Below, one piece after another: positions 34,110 to 42,325 of a stretch of DNA of 64,000 nucleotides. Source of the DNA: Methylocystis bryophila. Its GTDB lineage: Bacteria; Pseudomonadota; Alphaproteobacteria; Rhizobiales; Beijerinckiaceae. Position numbers and translations under genes: made by a program. Where the stretch lies: contig NZ_AP027149.1 of NCBI RefSeq assembly GCF_027925445.1, forward strand, positions 2,926,501-2,990,500, in the 5' to 3' direction. The notes below the pieces were generated by a model. It was not told where the DNA came from and did not search any database. It was given only the letters and a program-made list of their open reading frames with translations. How positions within the stretch are numbered: the stretch's first letter is position 1; each line of letters opens with the position of its first letter.

Positions 34110-35057
34110 ATGCAGCAACGAAAGCTCGGTCGCTCTGGCCTATCCTGCGCGCCGCTCGCGCTCGGCGCTCATGTCCTCGGTTGGACGGCGGACGAGGCGA
34201 CGTCGCATAGGCTTCTCGACGCCTTCATCGACCGCGGCTTCTCGCTGATCGACACCGCCGACACTTATTCCACCTGGGTCGAAGGCCATTGCGGCGGCGA
34301 GTCGGAGATCATCATCGGCAATTGGCTAAAGGCCTCGGGCAAACGCGAGAAAGCGCTGATCGCGACCAAGGTCGGCGGAGCCATGACCGGTGTCGGCAAG
34401 GGGCTATCCAAAGCCCATATCATCCGCTCCGCCGAGGACTCGCTGCGGCGGCTCCGCACCGACAGGATCGATCTCTATCAAGCGCATTTCGACGATACGG
34501 GCGTCGCGATGGAGGAAACGCTCGAGGCCTTCGCGAGCCTCGTGCAGAGCGGCAAGGCGCGGGCGATCGGCGCCTCCAATTTCTCCGCGCCACGGCTCGC
34601 GCAAGCGCTGGAGACGGCGCGTGCCCAAGGCCTGCCTATCTATTCTTGCCTGCAGCCGCATTACAACCTTGTGACCCGCGGCTTTTACGAGGGCGCATTG
34701 CAGGCGCTGTGCGTCGCAGAGGATCTGGGCGTGCTGCCTTTTCGCGCCCTTGAGGCGGGCTTCCTCACCGGCAAATATCGCTCGATCGCTGATACTGTCG
34801 GGAAACCGCGCGGCGCCCCCGTCGCCCGAATTCTCGACGATCGCAGCCTCGACATTTTGAGCGAGCTCGACAGCGCCGCGCGAAGGCTTGACGCGACGCC
34901 GGCGCAGGTCGCCATCGCCTGGCTCATGGCGCAACCGGGCGTGAGCGCGCCGATCGTCAGCGTGACGAGTCTCGCGCAGCTCGAAGAGATTTTCGGGGCG
35001 ACGACGCTCGCGCTCGACGCGCGCAGCCTGAGGCGCCTCGATCTGGTGAGCGCCTGA
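34110..35057 (+). CDS. Aldo/keto reductase
   Basis: 315 residues with the AKR barrel. The catalytic tetrad appears as Asp and Tyr in LIDTADTYSTW, Lys in IATKVGG and His in LYQAHFDD. NADP-binding elements IGASNFSAPRL and the closing LDARSLRRLD are present. The length and the opening MQQRKLGRSGLSCAPLALG are as in the Tas/YajO-like group of oxidoreductases. No pathway context is visible; it follows the ferredoxin gene after 53 bases, so a common transcript is possible. Confidence 0.93.
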   Translation: MQQRKLGRSGLSCAPLALGAHVLGWTADEATSHRLLDAFIDRGFSLIDTADTYSTWVEGHCGGESEIIIGNWLKASGKREKALIATKVGGAMTGVGKGLSKAHIIRSAEDSLRRLRTDRIDLYQAHFDDTGVAMEETLEAFASLVQSGKARAIGASNFSAPRLAQALETARAQGLPIYSCLQPHYNLVTRGFYEGALQALCVAEDLGVLPFRALEAGFLTGKYRSIADTVGKPRGAPVARILDDRSLDILSELDSAARRLDATPAQVAIAWLMAQPGVSAPIVSVTSLAQLEEIFGATTLALDARSLRRLDLVSA

Positions 35058-35145
35058 CGCGGGCGGCATATGGGCTCGACCCTGGCCTCAATGTTGCGTC
35101 TTTTTCGTTCATCGAGCCCGTGGGGGCGAGCGCGAGGGAGATCCC

Positions 35146-35400
35146 ATGCCGATCAAGGAAGAAGACATTCAGGTTGGCAAATGCTACCGATCGAGGGGAG
35201 GCGCGGAGAATTCGGAGAAATACACGATCATCAACATCGTGCGCGGGATCGTGACCTATCAGAGCTGGACGACCGACCCCTACCGCCTGTCGCTTCGCAC
35301 CAACACCGGCATCAAGGCGCTCGCCGAGGTGATTTTCAAGGAGATTCCCTGCCCGGACCGCAGCCCAGAGAAGAAGATCGACTATTTCGATCCTTCCTGA
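35146..35400 (+). CDS. Small conserved-looking hypothetical protein
   Basis: 84 residues, starting at ATG with GGGAGA upstream. It begins with a glutamate-rich stretch (MPIKEEDIQVGKCYRS) and ends acidic (KKIDYFDPS), with KYTIINIVRGIVTYQSW in the middle that looks like beta strands. There is no signal peptide or membrane segment. I do not recognise a family. It stands between the aldo/keto reductase and the Crp/Fnr gene. Confidence 0.6.
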   Translation: MPIKEEDIQVGKCYRSRGGAENSEKYTIINIVRGIVTYQSWTTDPYRLSLRTNTGIKALAEVIFKEIPCPDRSPEKKIDYFDPS

Positions 35401-35488
35401 GCGGGCGACAAAAAGCCGCTTCGCGCGGCGCGGCTTAGTGGGCGCCGCTGATTGAAATTCACGCCGGAAACGCGGCATAAGCCTAAAG

Positions 35489-36187
35489 ATGGCTCGAGCG
35501 GAGGCAAAATTGGCGCGAATCGGCGAGTTGGATGAGCCGCACCTCCTTTCGCCGGCTCTGGACGAAGCGACGAAGGCTGCGCTCGCGCGGCGCGGCGCAC
35601 CCTTGCGCGCCGCGGCTGGCGCTTGGATCTTTCGGCAGGGCCTCCCCTGCGAGGCCTATCCGATCGTGGTCTCCGGGCGCATTCGCGTGCAGAAGACCGG
35701 CGCGAACGGCCGCGAGATCACCCTTTATCGCGTGGGCCCCGGAGAGACCTGCGTGATCACCACGGCCTGCCTGATGCGCGACGCCGCCTATGACGCCGAG
35801 GCCATCGCGGAAACGGACGTGACCGCGAAAGTCCTGCCCAAGGCCGACTTCCGCGAGCTGCTCGCCTCCTCCGCGAGCTTTCGCGACTTCGTCTTCCGCA
35901 CCTTCAGCGCCCGGCTTGCAAGCCTTCTGGCGCGGATCGAGGAGGTCGCCTTCGAGCGAATCGACCGCCGCTTGGCGCAACGACTTCTCGATGCGGTCGG
36001 CGAGGATGGTGCGATCGCCGCGACGCATCGAGAGCTCGCCGTCGAGTTGGGCACGGCGCGGGAAGTGGTCAGCCGCAAGCTCAAGGACTTCGAGCGCAGC
36101 GGGTGGATCGAGCTCCATCGCGGCGGCGTTCGACTCCTTCAGCCCGAAGCGCTGCGACGAATCGTCCATGACGAGGCTGCATCGTGA
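35489..36187 (+). CDS. Crp/Fnr family transcriptional regulator
   Basis: 232 residues. The cyclic-nucleotide-type sensor domain contains IFRQGLPCEAYPIVVSGRIR and LYRVGPGETCVITT. The C-terminal helix-turn-helix is THRELAVELGTAREVVSRKL (about 185-204), followed by a winged strand GWIELHRGGVRLL. It lacks the N-terminal four-cysteine cluster of Fnr, so it is not an iron-sulphur oxygen sensor; the single Cys residues may matter. It precedes a DUF2892 gene by about 70 bases. That pair recurs in proteobacteria and is associated with sulphide or nitrosative stress. Confidence 0.9.
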   Translation: MARAEAKLARIGELDEPHLLSPALDEATKAALARRGAPLRAAAGAWIFRQGLPCEAYPIVVSGRIRVQKTGANGREITLYRVGPGETCVITTACLMRDAAYDAEAIAETDVTAKVLPKADFRELLASSASFRDFVFRTFSARLASLLARIEEVAFERIDRRLAQRLLDAVGEDGAIAATHRELAVELGTAREVVSRKLKDFERSGWIELHRGGVRLLQPEALRRIVHDEAAS

Positions 36188-36257
36188 TTTTGTCGCCGAC
36201 GGCGCGGCGCAGGAGACGGAAGGTAACGGGACATCTCGTAGCAACAGGAGTCCCGCG

Positions 36258-36443
36258 ATGACGAAGAATCTCGGAACGATTGATCGCGCGTTGCGCTTCC
36301 TTGTCGGGCTTGGACTGATCGGCGCGACGCTCGGCGGCCTTCTCCCGGTCTGGGGATGGATCGGGATCGTGCCGCTGGCGACCGCGGCGATCGGCTGGTG
36401 CCCGGCCTATCTGCCTTTCGGGATCAAGACCTGCGAGAAATAA
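36258..36443 (+). CDS. DUF2892 (YgaP-like) small membrane protein
   Basis: 61 residues. Two hydrophobic stretches, LRFLVGLGLIGATLGGLL and WIGIVPLATAAIGWCPAYLP, form a helical hairpin of the DUF2892 type; the WCPAY motif and CEK end are typical. Members occur alone or at the end of rhodanese YgaP. GGAG at 36247-36250 precedes the ATG. It lies immediately after the Crp/Fnr gene and is probably regulated by it. Confidence 0.88.
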   Translation: MTKNLGTIDRALRFLVGLGLIGATLGGLLPVWGWIGIVPLATAAIGWCPAYLPFGIKTCEK

Positions 36444-36735
36444 GCGAAGGCTTCCATGATCGGAATTCGCTCCCGCGTCGTGTGAAGTTGCGTCGCTCGG
36501 GAGATTGCTGAGCGGAATGCGCCTTGGCGCCATACATCGGACCAAGGACGCGTCGGGTTTCTTCTGAACGGGCGCGTCCTGAACGCCGAGGGTCTGCCCT
36601 CCCCTCAACTGATCGCTGATCGCGCTGCCGCTCGTTTCGCAGCGCCTTGACTCTGCGCCCTACTAAAGCCCAATGCAGGCGTTCCAATGCGGATCGCGGC
36701 GCGACGCTGCGGTCGCGCCCCTGCAGGGAGATTCT
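36444..36735. other. Gene-free stretch upstream of the IalB-family gene
   Basis: Just under 300 bases. No convincing open frame, repeat or structured RNA. The GGGAG ribosome binding site of the next gene lies near 36726. Confidence 0.35.
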
Positions 36736-37290
36736 ATGCTCGCTTTTGGCGCGGCGCGGCGGCGCCCTTTTCCCCGACGGCTCGGATCCGCGGCCGGGGC
36801 CATGCTCTTCGCGAGCGCCTTCGCGATCATGCTCGCCGCCGGCTCCCTGCAGCCGGCGCTGGCCGAGGACTTCAAGGGAAAATTTGGCGATTGGGACCTT
36901 CGTTGCGAGACCCCTCCGGGCGCCAGCAAGCAGCAATGCGCTCTGGTCCAGCGGGTCTCGGCCGAGGATGTTCCCGGCCTCAATCTGATCGTGCTGGTCA
37001 TGAAGCTCAACGAGGGCAAGCAACGGCTCATGCGGATCATCGCGCCGCTCGGCGTGCTGCTGCCGACGGGCCTCGGCCTGATGATCGACGAGACCAAGAT
37101 CGGCAACACGGGCTTTGCGCGCTGCAACACGCACGGCTGCATCGCGGAGGCGATCCTGGACGATAAGCTCATCGATCAGTTGAAGGCCGGCAAGACCGCC
37201 ACGTTCATCGTCCACGAGACGCCTGAGAAGGGCGTCGGACTGCCCATCGCGCTCTCGGGCTTCAAGGAAGGTTTCGTCAAGCTGCCATGA
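36736..37290 (+). CDS. Invasion-associated locus B (IalB) family protein
   Basis: 184 residues with a signal peptide (RRRPFPRR, then AMLFASAFAIMLAAGSL, cleavage near QPALA). The mature protein has KFGDWDLRCETPPGASKQQC, ALVQRVS, a middle IIAPLGVLLPTGLGLMIDE, and CNTHGCIAEAILDD, the signature of the IalB family, with paired Cys likely in disulphides. In Bartonella IalB aids erythrocyte invasion; in free-living rhizobia homologues are periplasmic proteins of unknown role. It overlaps the start of the next gene by 4 bases (ATGA), so both are translated together. Confidence 0.9.
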   Translation: MLAFGAARRRPFPRRLGSAAGAMLFASAFAIMLAAGSLQPALAEDFKGKFGDWDLRCETPPGASKQQCALVQRVSAEDVPGLNLIVLVMKLNEGKQRLMRIIAPLGVLLPTGLGLMIDETKIGNTGFARCNTHGCIAEAILDDKLIDQLKAGKTATFIVHETPEKGVGLPIALSGFKEGFVKLP

Positions 37291-38174
37291 GCAAAATGCC
37301 TATAATTCTGCGGCGTCGCCCGCTGACGGCATCCATCGCGGCTTGCGCCCTGGCCGCAGCGCTCGGGGCCGCGCAGGCGGAGGATTCGGAGCCGCTCTCG
37401 AACCGTATGATGCAGATGTTGGGGCTCGGCGCCGGTCAGCAGGCTCCCGCTTCCGAGACGGCCGCCCCGCCGGCGGCTCCCCCGCAGAGCGCGCCGCCTC
37501 CGCCCCCGCAGGCCGAAGAATCGCGACCCCTCACGAAGCGCATGATGCAAATGTTCGGGCTCGGGGGTGATAATGGCGCGCCCGCTTCGACGCCCGCGAC
37601 CGCGCCCGCCCGGCGGAAGGACGAGCCCGACGAGCCGCGCAAGACGAGCCGCGTGCTTCGCATGCTGGGACTCGTCAAGGGGGCCCAGGACCCCGAGGAG
37701 GTTAAGGCCAAGCGGGAAATCGTGGAATGCCCCGACATCGTCGTCGACGGCGCCGGGGCTGAGATGCGCTCGCCTCCCGGCGCCGACGCTTCGAGCGTCG
37801 CTTATCAAATTTCGATTACGCGCATGGCGCGCGAATGCGCGCTCGACGCGGAAAGGGAGAACGTCTCGCTCAGAGTCGGACTGCTCGGAGCGGCGATGCT
37901 CGGCCCGGCCGGCAAGCCCGGCGGCTATTTCGGCTCGCTGCGGGTCGCTCTGCGGCGAAAGAGCGACAATGAGGTCCTGGGCGAGAAGACTTATCGCGTC
38001 GGGGCGACGATCCCCGCCAATCAGTCGCGCGCGGACTTCACCCTGCTCGTCGAGGATTTTACGGCGCCCTTCGTCAACTCCAAGGCCGCGGAAGATTACG
38101 AGATCCTAGTCGGCTTCGCGGGTGCGGCCAAGAACGAGGGCGGCGCGAAAAAGCCCCACAAGCACGGCGGATAA
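37287..38174 (+). CDS. Exported protein with three RMMQM(L/F)GLG-type repeats
   Basis: 295 residues. A signal peptide (LTASIAACALAAALGAAQA) is followed by three copies of a motif: LSNRMMQMLGLGAG, LTKRMMQMFGLGGD and TSRVLRMLGLVKG. They are separated by Pro/Ala linkers and acidic turns. The C-terminal half is a folded domain starting VECPDIVVDGAGAEMRSPPG, with strands SVAYQISITRMARECAL and VSLRVGLLGAAMLGP. It overlaps the IalB gene by 4 bases. The repeats could be amphipathic membrane- or protein-binding helices. The family is not known to me; the fixed pairing with IalB suggests a shared periplasmic task. Confidence 0.7.
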   Translation: MSKMPIILRRRPLTASIAACALAAALGAAQAEDSEPLSNRMMQMLGLGAGQQAPASETAAPPAAPPQSAPPPPPQAEESRPLTKRMMQMFGLGGDNGAPASTPATAPARRKDEPDEPRKTSRVLRMLGLVKGAQDPEEVKAKREIVECPDIVVDGAGAEMRSPPGADASSVAYQISITRMARECALDAERENVSLRVGLLGAAMLGPAGKPGGYFGSLRVALRRKSDNEVLGEKTYRVGATIPANQSRADFTLLVEDFTAPFVNSKAAEDYEILVGFAGAAKNEGGAKKPHKHGG

Positions 38175-38313
38175 TCTCGCTCTGCTGCAGGCGGAAGTCG
38201 TGAAGGCGCGCGCCTCGGCGCGAAGCCTCGCCATTGACCGAGGCACTATCGAGTCGGCTTTCAGGTCAGGCCACACTCTCGGTTTTTGAATTAGAGAGCG
38301 CGCCCCGATGAGG

Positions 38314-38392
38314 AGCGAATTCCGCAAAACTCGACAGAATTTTGCGGAATTCGCTAGCGCGATTCCTTGCCGCTCGAACGATTTCGCTCGAG
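38314..38392. repeat. Two hairpins downstream of atpF, including a CTCGAACG-family copy
   Basis: First hairpin: perfect 16-base arms (38314-38329 and 38340-38355, core GAATTCCGCAAAA) around a 10-base loop. Second: GCTCGAACG (38372-38380) pairs imperfectly with CGCTCGAGC (38384-38392), preceded by TAGCGCGATTCCTTG as in the copies at 19540 and 51531. They lie between the convergent IalB-unit end and atpF end and may act as a bidirectional terminator. Confidence 0.75.
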
Positions 38393-38401
38393 CAGGAGAC
38401 G

Positions 38402-38890
38402 CTAAGCCCGCAGCGCCTTCAATCCCCTGATTCCCTCGTTCACGAGGGCGTCGCCGCTCGCGGGATGGGCGCGCATAACGGCTTCGGCGATCTTCGTCGC
38501 GGCGTCCGCGGCGGCGGCGCGCACCTCAGCGATGGCCTGGGCCTCCGCGAGCGCGATCTTGTCGGCGATCTGCTTGTCGCCCCGGGACGCCCATTCGTCG
38601 AGGCGCTTGCGCGATTCGGCGGCGATCATCTCGGCTTCCTTCTTGGCCTGGGCGACGATGGCGGCGGCCTCGGCCTCCGCTTCCGCCTTCTTCTGCTCGA
38701 AGGAGGCGAGCAACGCCTCGGCTTCGGTGCGCAGCCGCTGGGCCTCGGCGAGCTCGCCCTTCACCTTGTCGATGCGCTTGTCGAGCGCGCCGACAAGCAT
38801 GTGAGGGACGCGCATCTTCAGCAGAATGCCGATGAAGAGGGCGAAGCCGATGGCGACGAAGACTTCGGCCTCGAGATGTTGGAGATCCAT
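38402..38890 (-). CDS. atpF: ATP synthase F0 subunit b
   Basis: 162 residues. One N-terminal membrane helix (FVAIGFALFIGILL) is followed by a long charged coiled coil (LAEAQRLRTEAEALLASFEQ and onwards). This is the peripheral stalk that joins F0 to F1. It is the last gene of the leftward atpI-B-E-F'-F group, 14 bases after the b' gene. The F1 genes are not in the window, which is normal for alphaproteobacteria, where F0 and F1 genes are separate operons. A hairpin pair follows. Confidence 0.95.
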   Translation of the reverse strand: MDLQHLEAEVFVAIGFALFIGILLKMRVPHMLVGALDKRIDKVKGELAEAQRLRTEAEALLASFEQKKAEAEAEAAAIVAQAKKEAEMIAAESRKRLDEWASRGDKQIADKIALAEAQAIAEVRAAAADAATKIAEAVMRAHPASGDALVNEGIRGLKALRA

Positions 38891-38904
38891 GGCGCGGCCT
38901 TCCT

Positions 38905-39489
38905 TCAGCGGGCGGACAGAGAGCGGACGGCGGCGTCGATCGCCGCGGCGTCGATTTCAGCGCCGGTGAGCTTGGCGATGATCGCCGCGGCGGCTTCCCT
39001 GGCGACGCCCTCGACATGTTTCATCTTATCCGCCTTCTCAGCAGCGATGCGCTGCTCAGCGGCGGCCAGCGCCTGCGCGAGCTTCTGCTCGGCGGCGGCG
39101 CGATGCGCTGCGGCCTCGGCGGCGGCCTTCGCCTGCGCCTCTCTGCCGATGACCTGCGCCTCGTCCTTCTTGGCGGCGAGCGTCGCGTCATTGTGCTTGG
39201 CGGCGATCTGCGCCTTGGCTTGGCTCGCCCGCGCCGCGTCGAGATCGGTGTTGATGGTCGTCTCGCGGGTCGTGAGAATGCCGGCGACGCGCGGCAGCGC
39301 GATTCGCGACATCAGCAGGTAAAGCAAGCCGAAAATAAGCACGAGCCAGACGAATTGGGGCGCCCAGTTCGTGGCGTCGAAGGGCGGGAAGTGGCCCCCC
39401 TCATGCGGGCCGCCGTTTACGACCACGCCCTCGTGGGTCTCGGTGGAGGACTCTTGCGGCGATTCCTGCGCCAAAGCGTCGGAAGTCAT
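38905..39489 (-). CDS. ATP synthase F0 subunit b'
   Basis: 194 residues. An acidic, Gly/His-rich N-terminus precedes one membrane helix (FVWLVLIFGLLYLLMS) and a coiled-coil stalk (AEAAAHRAAAEQKLAQALA). It is the second, divergent b-type subunit that forms a b/b' heterodimer in photosynthetic and many other alphaproteobacteria. The start at 39489 is preferred over an upstream in-frame ATG because the b' N-terminus normally begins MTSDALAQ-like. It is called atpF', atpX or atpG in different genomes. Confidence 0.92.
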   Translation of the reverse strand: MTSDALAQESPQESSTETHEGVVVNGGPHEGGHFPPFDATNWAPQFVWLVLIFGLLYLLMSRIALPRVAGILTTRETTINTDLDAARASQAKAQIAAKHNDATLAAKKDEAQVIGREAQAKAAAEAAAHRAAAEQKLAQALAAAEQRIAAEKADKMKHVEGVAREAAAAIIAKLTGAEIDAAAIDAAVRSLSAR

Positions 39490-39557
39490 GGATGGCGGCT
39501 CCAAATAAGAAGGCGCGCGCCAACTTCGTGGCGCGCGCATGAAGGCGTTCCTTGGTC

Positions 39558-39779
39558 CTACTTCAGATAAAGCAGGATCGCGATCAGAAAGGCGAAGATG
39601 CCGAGGCCTTCGGCGAGCGCCGCGCCGATGATCGCATTGGTGAACTGGCCCGCGGCCGCCGATGGGTTGCGCAGCGCGCCATTGACGAAGTTGCCGAAGA
39701 TGATGCCAACGCCGATCGCCGCCGCGCCGGTGCCGATCGCGGCGAGACCCGCGCCGACGAGTTGCAGTTCAGTAGCCAT
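39558..39779 (-). CDS. atpE: ATP synthase F0 subunit c
   Basis: 73 residues forming a hairpin of two helices. The first is Gly/Ala-rich (AIGTGAAAIGVGIIFGNFV). The polar loop is ALRNPSA. The second contains the proton-carrying Glu57 in IIGAALAEGLGIFAFLIAIL. The ring of these subunits turns with proton flow. The Glu is the normal H+-type arrangement, with no sodium-binding signature. It lies between atpB and the b' gene. Confidence 0.96.
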   Translation of the reverse strand: MATELQLVGAGLAAIGTGAAAIGVGIIFGNFVNGALRNPSAAAGQFTNAIIGAALAEGLGIFAFLIAILLYLK

Positions 39780-39827
39780 TTTTATGCTTCCTTCGAGATA
39801 GGGCGACCATTTGTTGTTGGATATTTA

Positions 39828-40589
39828 TCAGTGGCCCGGGTGAATTGCGTCGTTGAGATAGACGCAAGTGAGGGTGGCGAAGACAAAGGCCTGCAGGCAG
39901 GCCACGAGCAGCTCCAGCGCATAGAGCGCGGTGATCGCCAAGAGCGGAACCGGCGCGAGCACCGCCCAGACGCCGGCGCCGAGCAGCAGCGCGACGAAGC
40001 CGCCGAACACCGCGAGCGTGATGTGCCCGGCGAGAATATTGGCGAAGAGACGCACCGAGAGCGAGATCGGCCGCGACAGGAAGGAGATGATCTCGATCGG
40101 CACGAGCGCGACGAGCACGGGCTTCGGCACGCCATGCGGCACGAAAAGGCCGAAGAAGTGGAAGCCGTGCCGGTAAATGCCGTAGCCCACGACGATCAGC
40201 ATCACCAGCATCGCGAAGGAGAAGGTCACGACGATCTGGCTCGTCACCGAGAAGGTGTAGGGTGCGAGGCCGATCAGATTGGCGATGAGCACGAAGGCGA
40301 AGAGCGAGAAGACGAAAGGAAAGAAGCGCATGCCTTCTTCGCCGGAGACCTGCCGCACCATGCCGGCGACGAACTCATAGAGCATTTCCGCCGCCGCCTG
40401 CATCCTGGTCGGCACGACGCGCTTGCCCGCCGTCGCGAACACCATCAGCGCGACGACGCCCAAGGCGACGATCAACATATAGAGCGAGGCGTTGGTGAAG
40501 GAGACCTCGATGTCGCCGATGCGATGCTCGAAAAATCGCACGAGCTCGAACTGCTCGATCGGATTGGGTTTTCCCCCCTCGACAGCCAT
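39828..40589 (-). CDS. atpB: ATP synthase F0 subunit a
   Basis: 253 residues with about five to six membrane helices. The essential stator Arg is in ISLSVRLFANILAGH, and the later helix carries YALELLVACLQAFVFATLTCVYL, both hallmarks of subunit a. The start at 40589 (MAVEGGKPNPIEQFEL) is chosen over an upstream in-frame extension that lacks family similarity. It provides the proton half-channels next to the c-ring. The previous gene is atpI, 64 bases away. Confidence 0.96.
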   Translation of the reverse strand: MAVEGGKPNPIEQFELVRFFEHRIGDIEVSFTNASLYMLIVALGVVALMVFATAGKRVVPTRMQAAAEMLYEFVAGMVRQVSGEEGMRFFPFVFSLFAFVLIANLIGLAPYTFSVTSQIVVTFSFAMLVMLIVVGYGIYRHGFHFFGLFVPHGVPKPVLVALVPIEIISFLSRPISLSVRLFANILAGHITLAVFGGFVALLLGAGVWAVLAPVPLLAITALYALELLVACLQAFVFATLTCVYLNDAIHPGH

Positions 40590-40653
40590 CTCAAAACCTT
40601 TCCGGACGGCGGCCCGCCCGCTGTTCGTCGTAAGCGCGCAAGCGCGCGGATCT

Positions 40654-40989
40654 CTATTCCTCGCCCCTCGCCTGCTGACGCAAGGCGAGGCGATAGATGT
40701 TCCAGAACCCCGCCGCCGCGCCGAGCCCGAGGAAGACAACGAGACCCCAAGGCCTCGCGCCGGTCCAATAGTCGACGAGCCAGCCGATGCCGGCGCCGAC
40801 GATGACGGCCGCGACGAATTCGGAAAAGACGGTGAGGCCCGCGTTCATCGCTTTCGCGAAACCGCTCGCCTGCGGACTGAGCTCACTCGCCCTTTCCGCC
40901 TCGCGCGCGTCGCGTGCTCTCAAGGCCTCGTCGAGCTTCGCCAAGCGCGCTTGGAGTTCGGCCTCTTTCTTTTCCGGATCGTCGCTCAT
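40654..40989 (-). CDS. atpI: ATP synthase accessory protein AtpI
   Basis: 111 residues. A charged N-terminal helix (KKEAELQARLAKLDEALRAR) precedes two membrane segments, SEFVAAVIVGAGIGWLVDYW and WGLVVFLGLGAAAGFWNIYR. This is the AtpI/Zim arrangement that helps assemble the c-ring and may aid Mg uptake. It heads the F0 operon; the likely promoter lies about 120 bases upstream. Identity rests on position plus topology. Confidence 0.92.
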   Translation of the reverse strand: MSDDPEKKEAELQARLAKLDEALRARDAREAERASELSPQASGFAKAMNAGLTVFSEFVAAVIVGAGIGWLVDYWTGARPWGLVVFLGLGAAAGFWNIYRLALRQQARGEE

Positions 40990-41111
40990 CCCAAGGTTCC
41001 CCGCGCCGGCCGCCGCAGAGAAACCTCCCGGCGGGGCTCGTCAGATCCTCGAGGCTGAGGGGTTTGACGCGGATGGCGCCGCAATGCGGCAAACCGTCCA
41101 AAACCGCGCGG

Positions 41112-41140
41112 ACCATATTGACGCGACGGATCGAAGTCAA
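41112..41140 (-). promoter_or_regulatory. Putative promoter of the F0 ATP synthase operon
   Basis: On the minus strand TTGACT (41140-41135) and TATGGT (41117-41112) are separated by exactly 17 bases, resembling a housekeeping sigma-70 promoter. It lies 123 bases upstream of the atpI start. The surrounding 300-base gap (40990-41293) shows no other feature. Confidence 0.5.
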
Positions 41141-41293
41141 GCCAAAGACACCGGCATTTTCCCCGGCTCCCCGCCGGAAATTCAGGCGTTCTCCTTGAGG
41201 CGGCCCCGCCCTGTCGCGGCCCATCCGCTCGCGCAAAAAAGCGCGGCGGCTTCTGCGAGCCGCCGCGCCTCAAATCAGATAGAAGAGAAACTC

Positions 41294-41992
41294 TCAGGCC
41301 CGCTGCTGGCGTTTGCCGAAAGCGACCCAAGCGAGGAGCGCAGCGATTCCCGCGAAGCCGGCGCCAGGCGTCGGGCCGGGCGCCGCGGCCGTCTGCGTGG
41401 TGATCGCGGCTAGGAAAGGCTCGCCACCCGCTATTCCCGCGTTCAACCCCTCGAAGGTGATCGTCGTCAGCGTCGAGCTGTCGAACCCGACCGGGAGCAC
41501 GATCTTCTGCGCGTCGAGACGGACGTCGCCATTAAACTGCGCCGTGCCGAAGATATTTGGCGCAGTATTGATGTAGAGCCCGTTATAGTGGTCGCGGACG
41601 TTGTCACCTTCGGTCAGATTGTAAGTGTAGGAGTCTCCGGCCGAGTCGGCGAAAACCAGCGCGCCGTTCTGTCCGGCAAGAACGCCAAAACCCGAATTGA
41701 TCAAGGTGTAGACCGTGCCGACGTTCGCTTGGTTGACGTTGATCGTGAAGGAAGAATCGCCGGAAGGCGTCTGTATCACGCCGGTGCTGTTCGGGTTTCC
41801 GTTCAACGTGGTGAGCTGGAAGCCGATTCCGCTAATCGTGACGGTGCTGCCGCCGAGCGGATAGTTGCTCCCGTTCGTATAGCCCTGGATATCGGCGTTG
41901 GTGAGGCCCGAGATGTCCACGCTCGCCGCCGCGGCGGGAGACGCGATGAACGCCGCCACCGCGGCGACGAGAGAGAGTTTGGTTGTCTGCAT
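41294..41992 (-). CDS. Secreted protein with C-terminal PxPGAG tail (1)
   Basis: 232 residues. A signal peptide (LSLVAAVAAFIASPAAA) is followed by a beta-rich, Gly/Asn/Thr-rich protein (TNADIQGYTNGSNYPLGG, TYTLINSGFGVLAGQ-like strands). The C-terminus reads GPTPGAGFAGIAALLAWVAF then GKRQQRA: a short PxPGAG motif, a hydrophobic helix and a basic tail. This three-part layout is like PEP-CTERM sorting signals but with a different motif. The next gene upstream (42326-43027) has the same tail. The start at 41992 is chosen to begin the signal peptide; the frame runs further upstream. The function is unknown. Confidence 0.75.
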   Translation of the reverse strand: MQTTKLSLVAAVAAFIASPAAAASVDISGLTNADIQGYTNGSNYPLGGSTVTISGIGFQLTTLNGNPNSTGVIQTPSGDSSFTINVNQANVGTVYTLINSGFGVLAGQNGALVFADSAGDSYTYNLTEGDNVRDHYNGLYINTAPNIFGTAQFNGDVRLDAQKIVLPVGFDSSTLTTITFEGLNAGIAGGEPFLAAITTQTAAAPGPTPGAGFAGIAALLAWVAFGKRQQRA

Positions 41993-42325
41993 GATAATCG
42001 CCGCTTTCTTTAGTGTTTCAGTGAAACCCACGCAGCCTGCGCGAGACTTGAGGGGACATTCCTCGAACACTGCTTCACAGTCAACGCAGGGGAAGTCGGC
42101 GCCAGTGAGAATTTATTGAGAGTGTGGCTTTGGCGCCACAGTCCGCAAAATGCGCGTGAACGCGAAGCGTCTCGCCGCCGCATTGCGCCGCCGCGCCGCC
42201 TTGTCGAAGGCGGCGCCTTAACGGCGTCGAAAGGGCTTTGTGCTTCGGCGCGTGCCTCGCGACGAAAAGCGCCCGGCCCCCGCGAGGGACTGGGCGCTCG
42301 GTTTTAAGCCGGCTGACGTCGGCGA

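Noticed and set aside
38402..40989. Duplicate b subunit gene as a recent duplication
   Set aside because: b and b' are ancient, divergent partners in this group of bacteria, not a recent copy.
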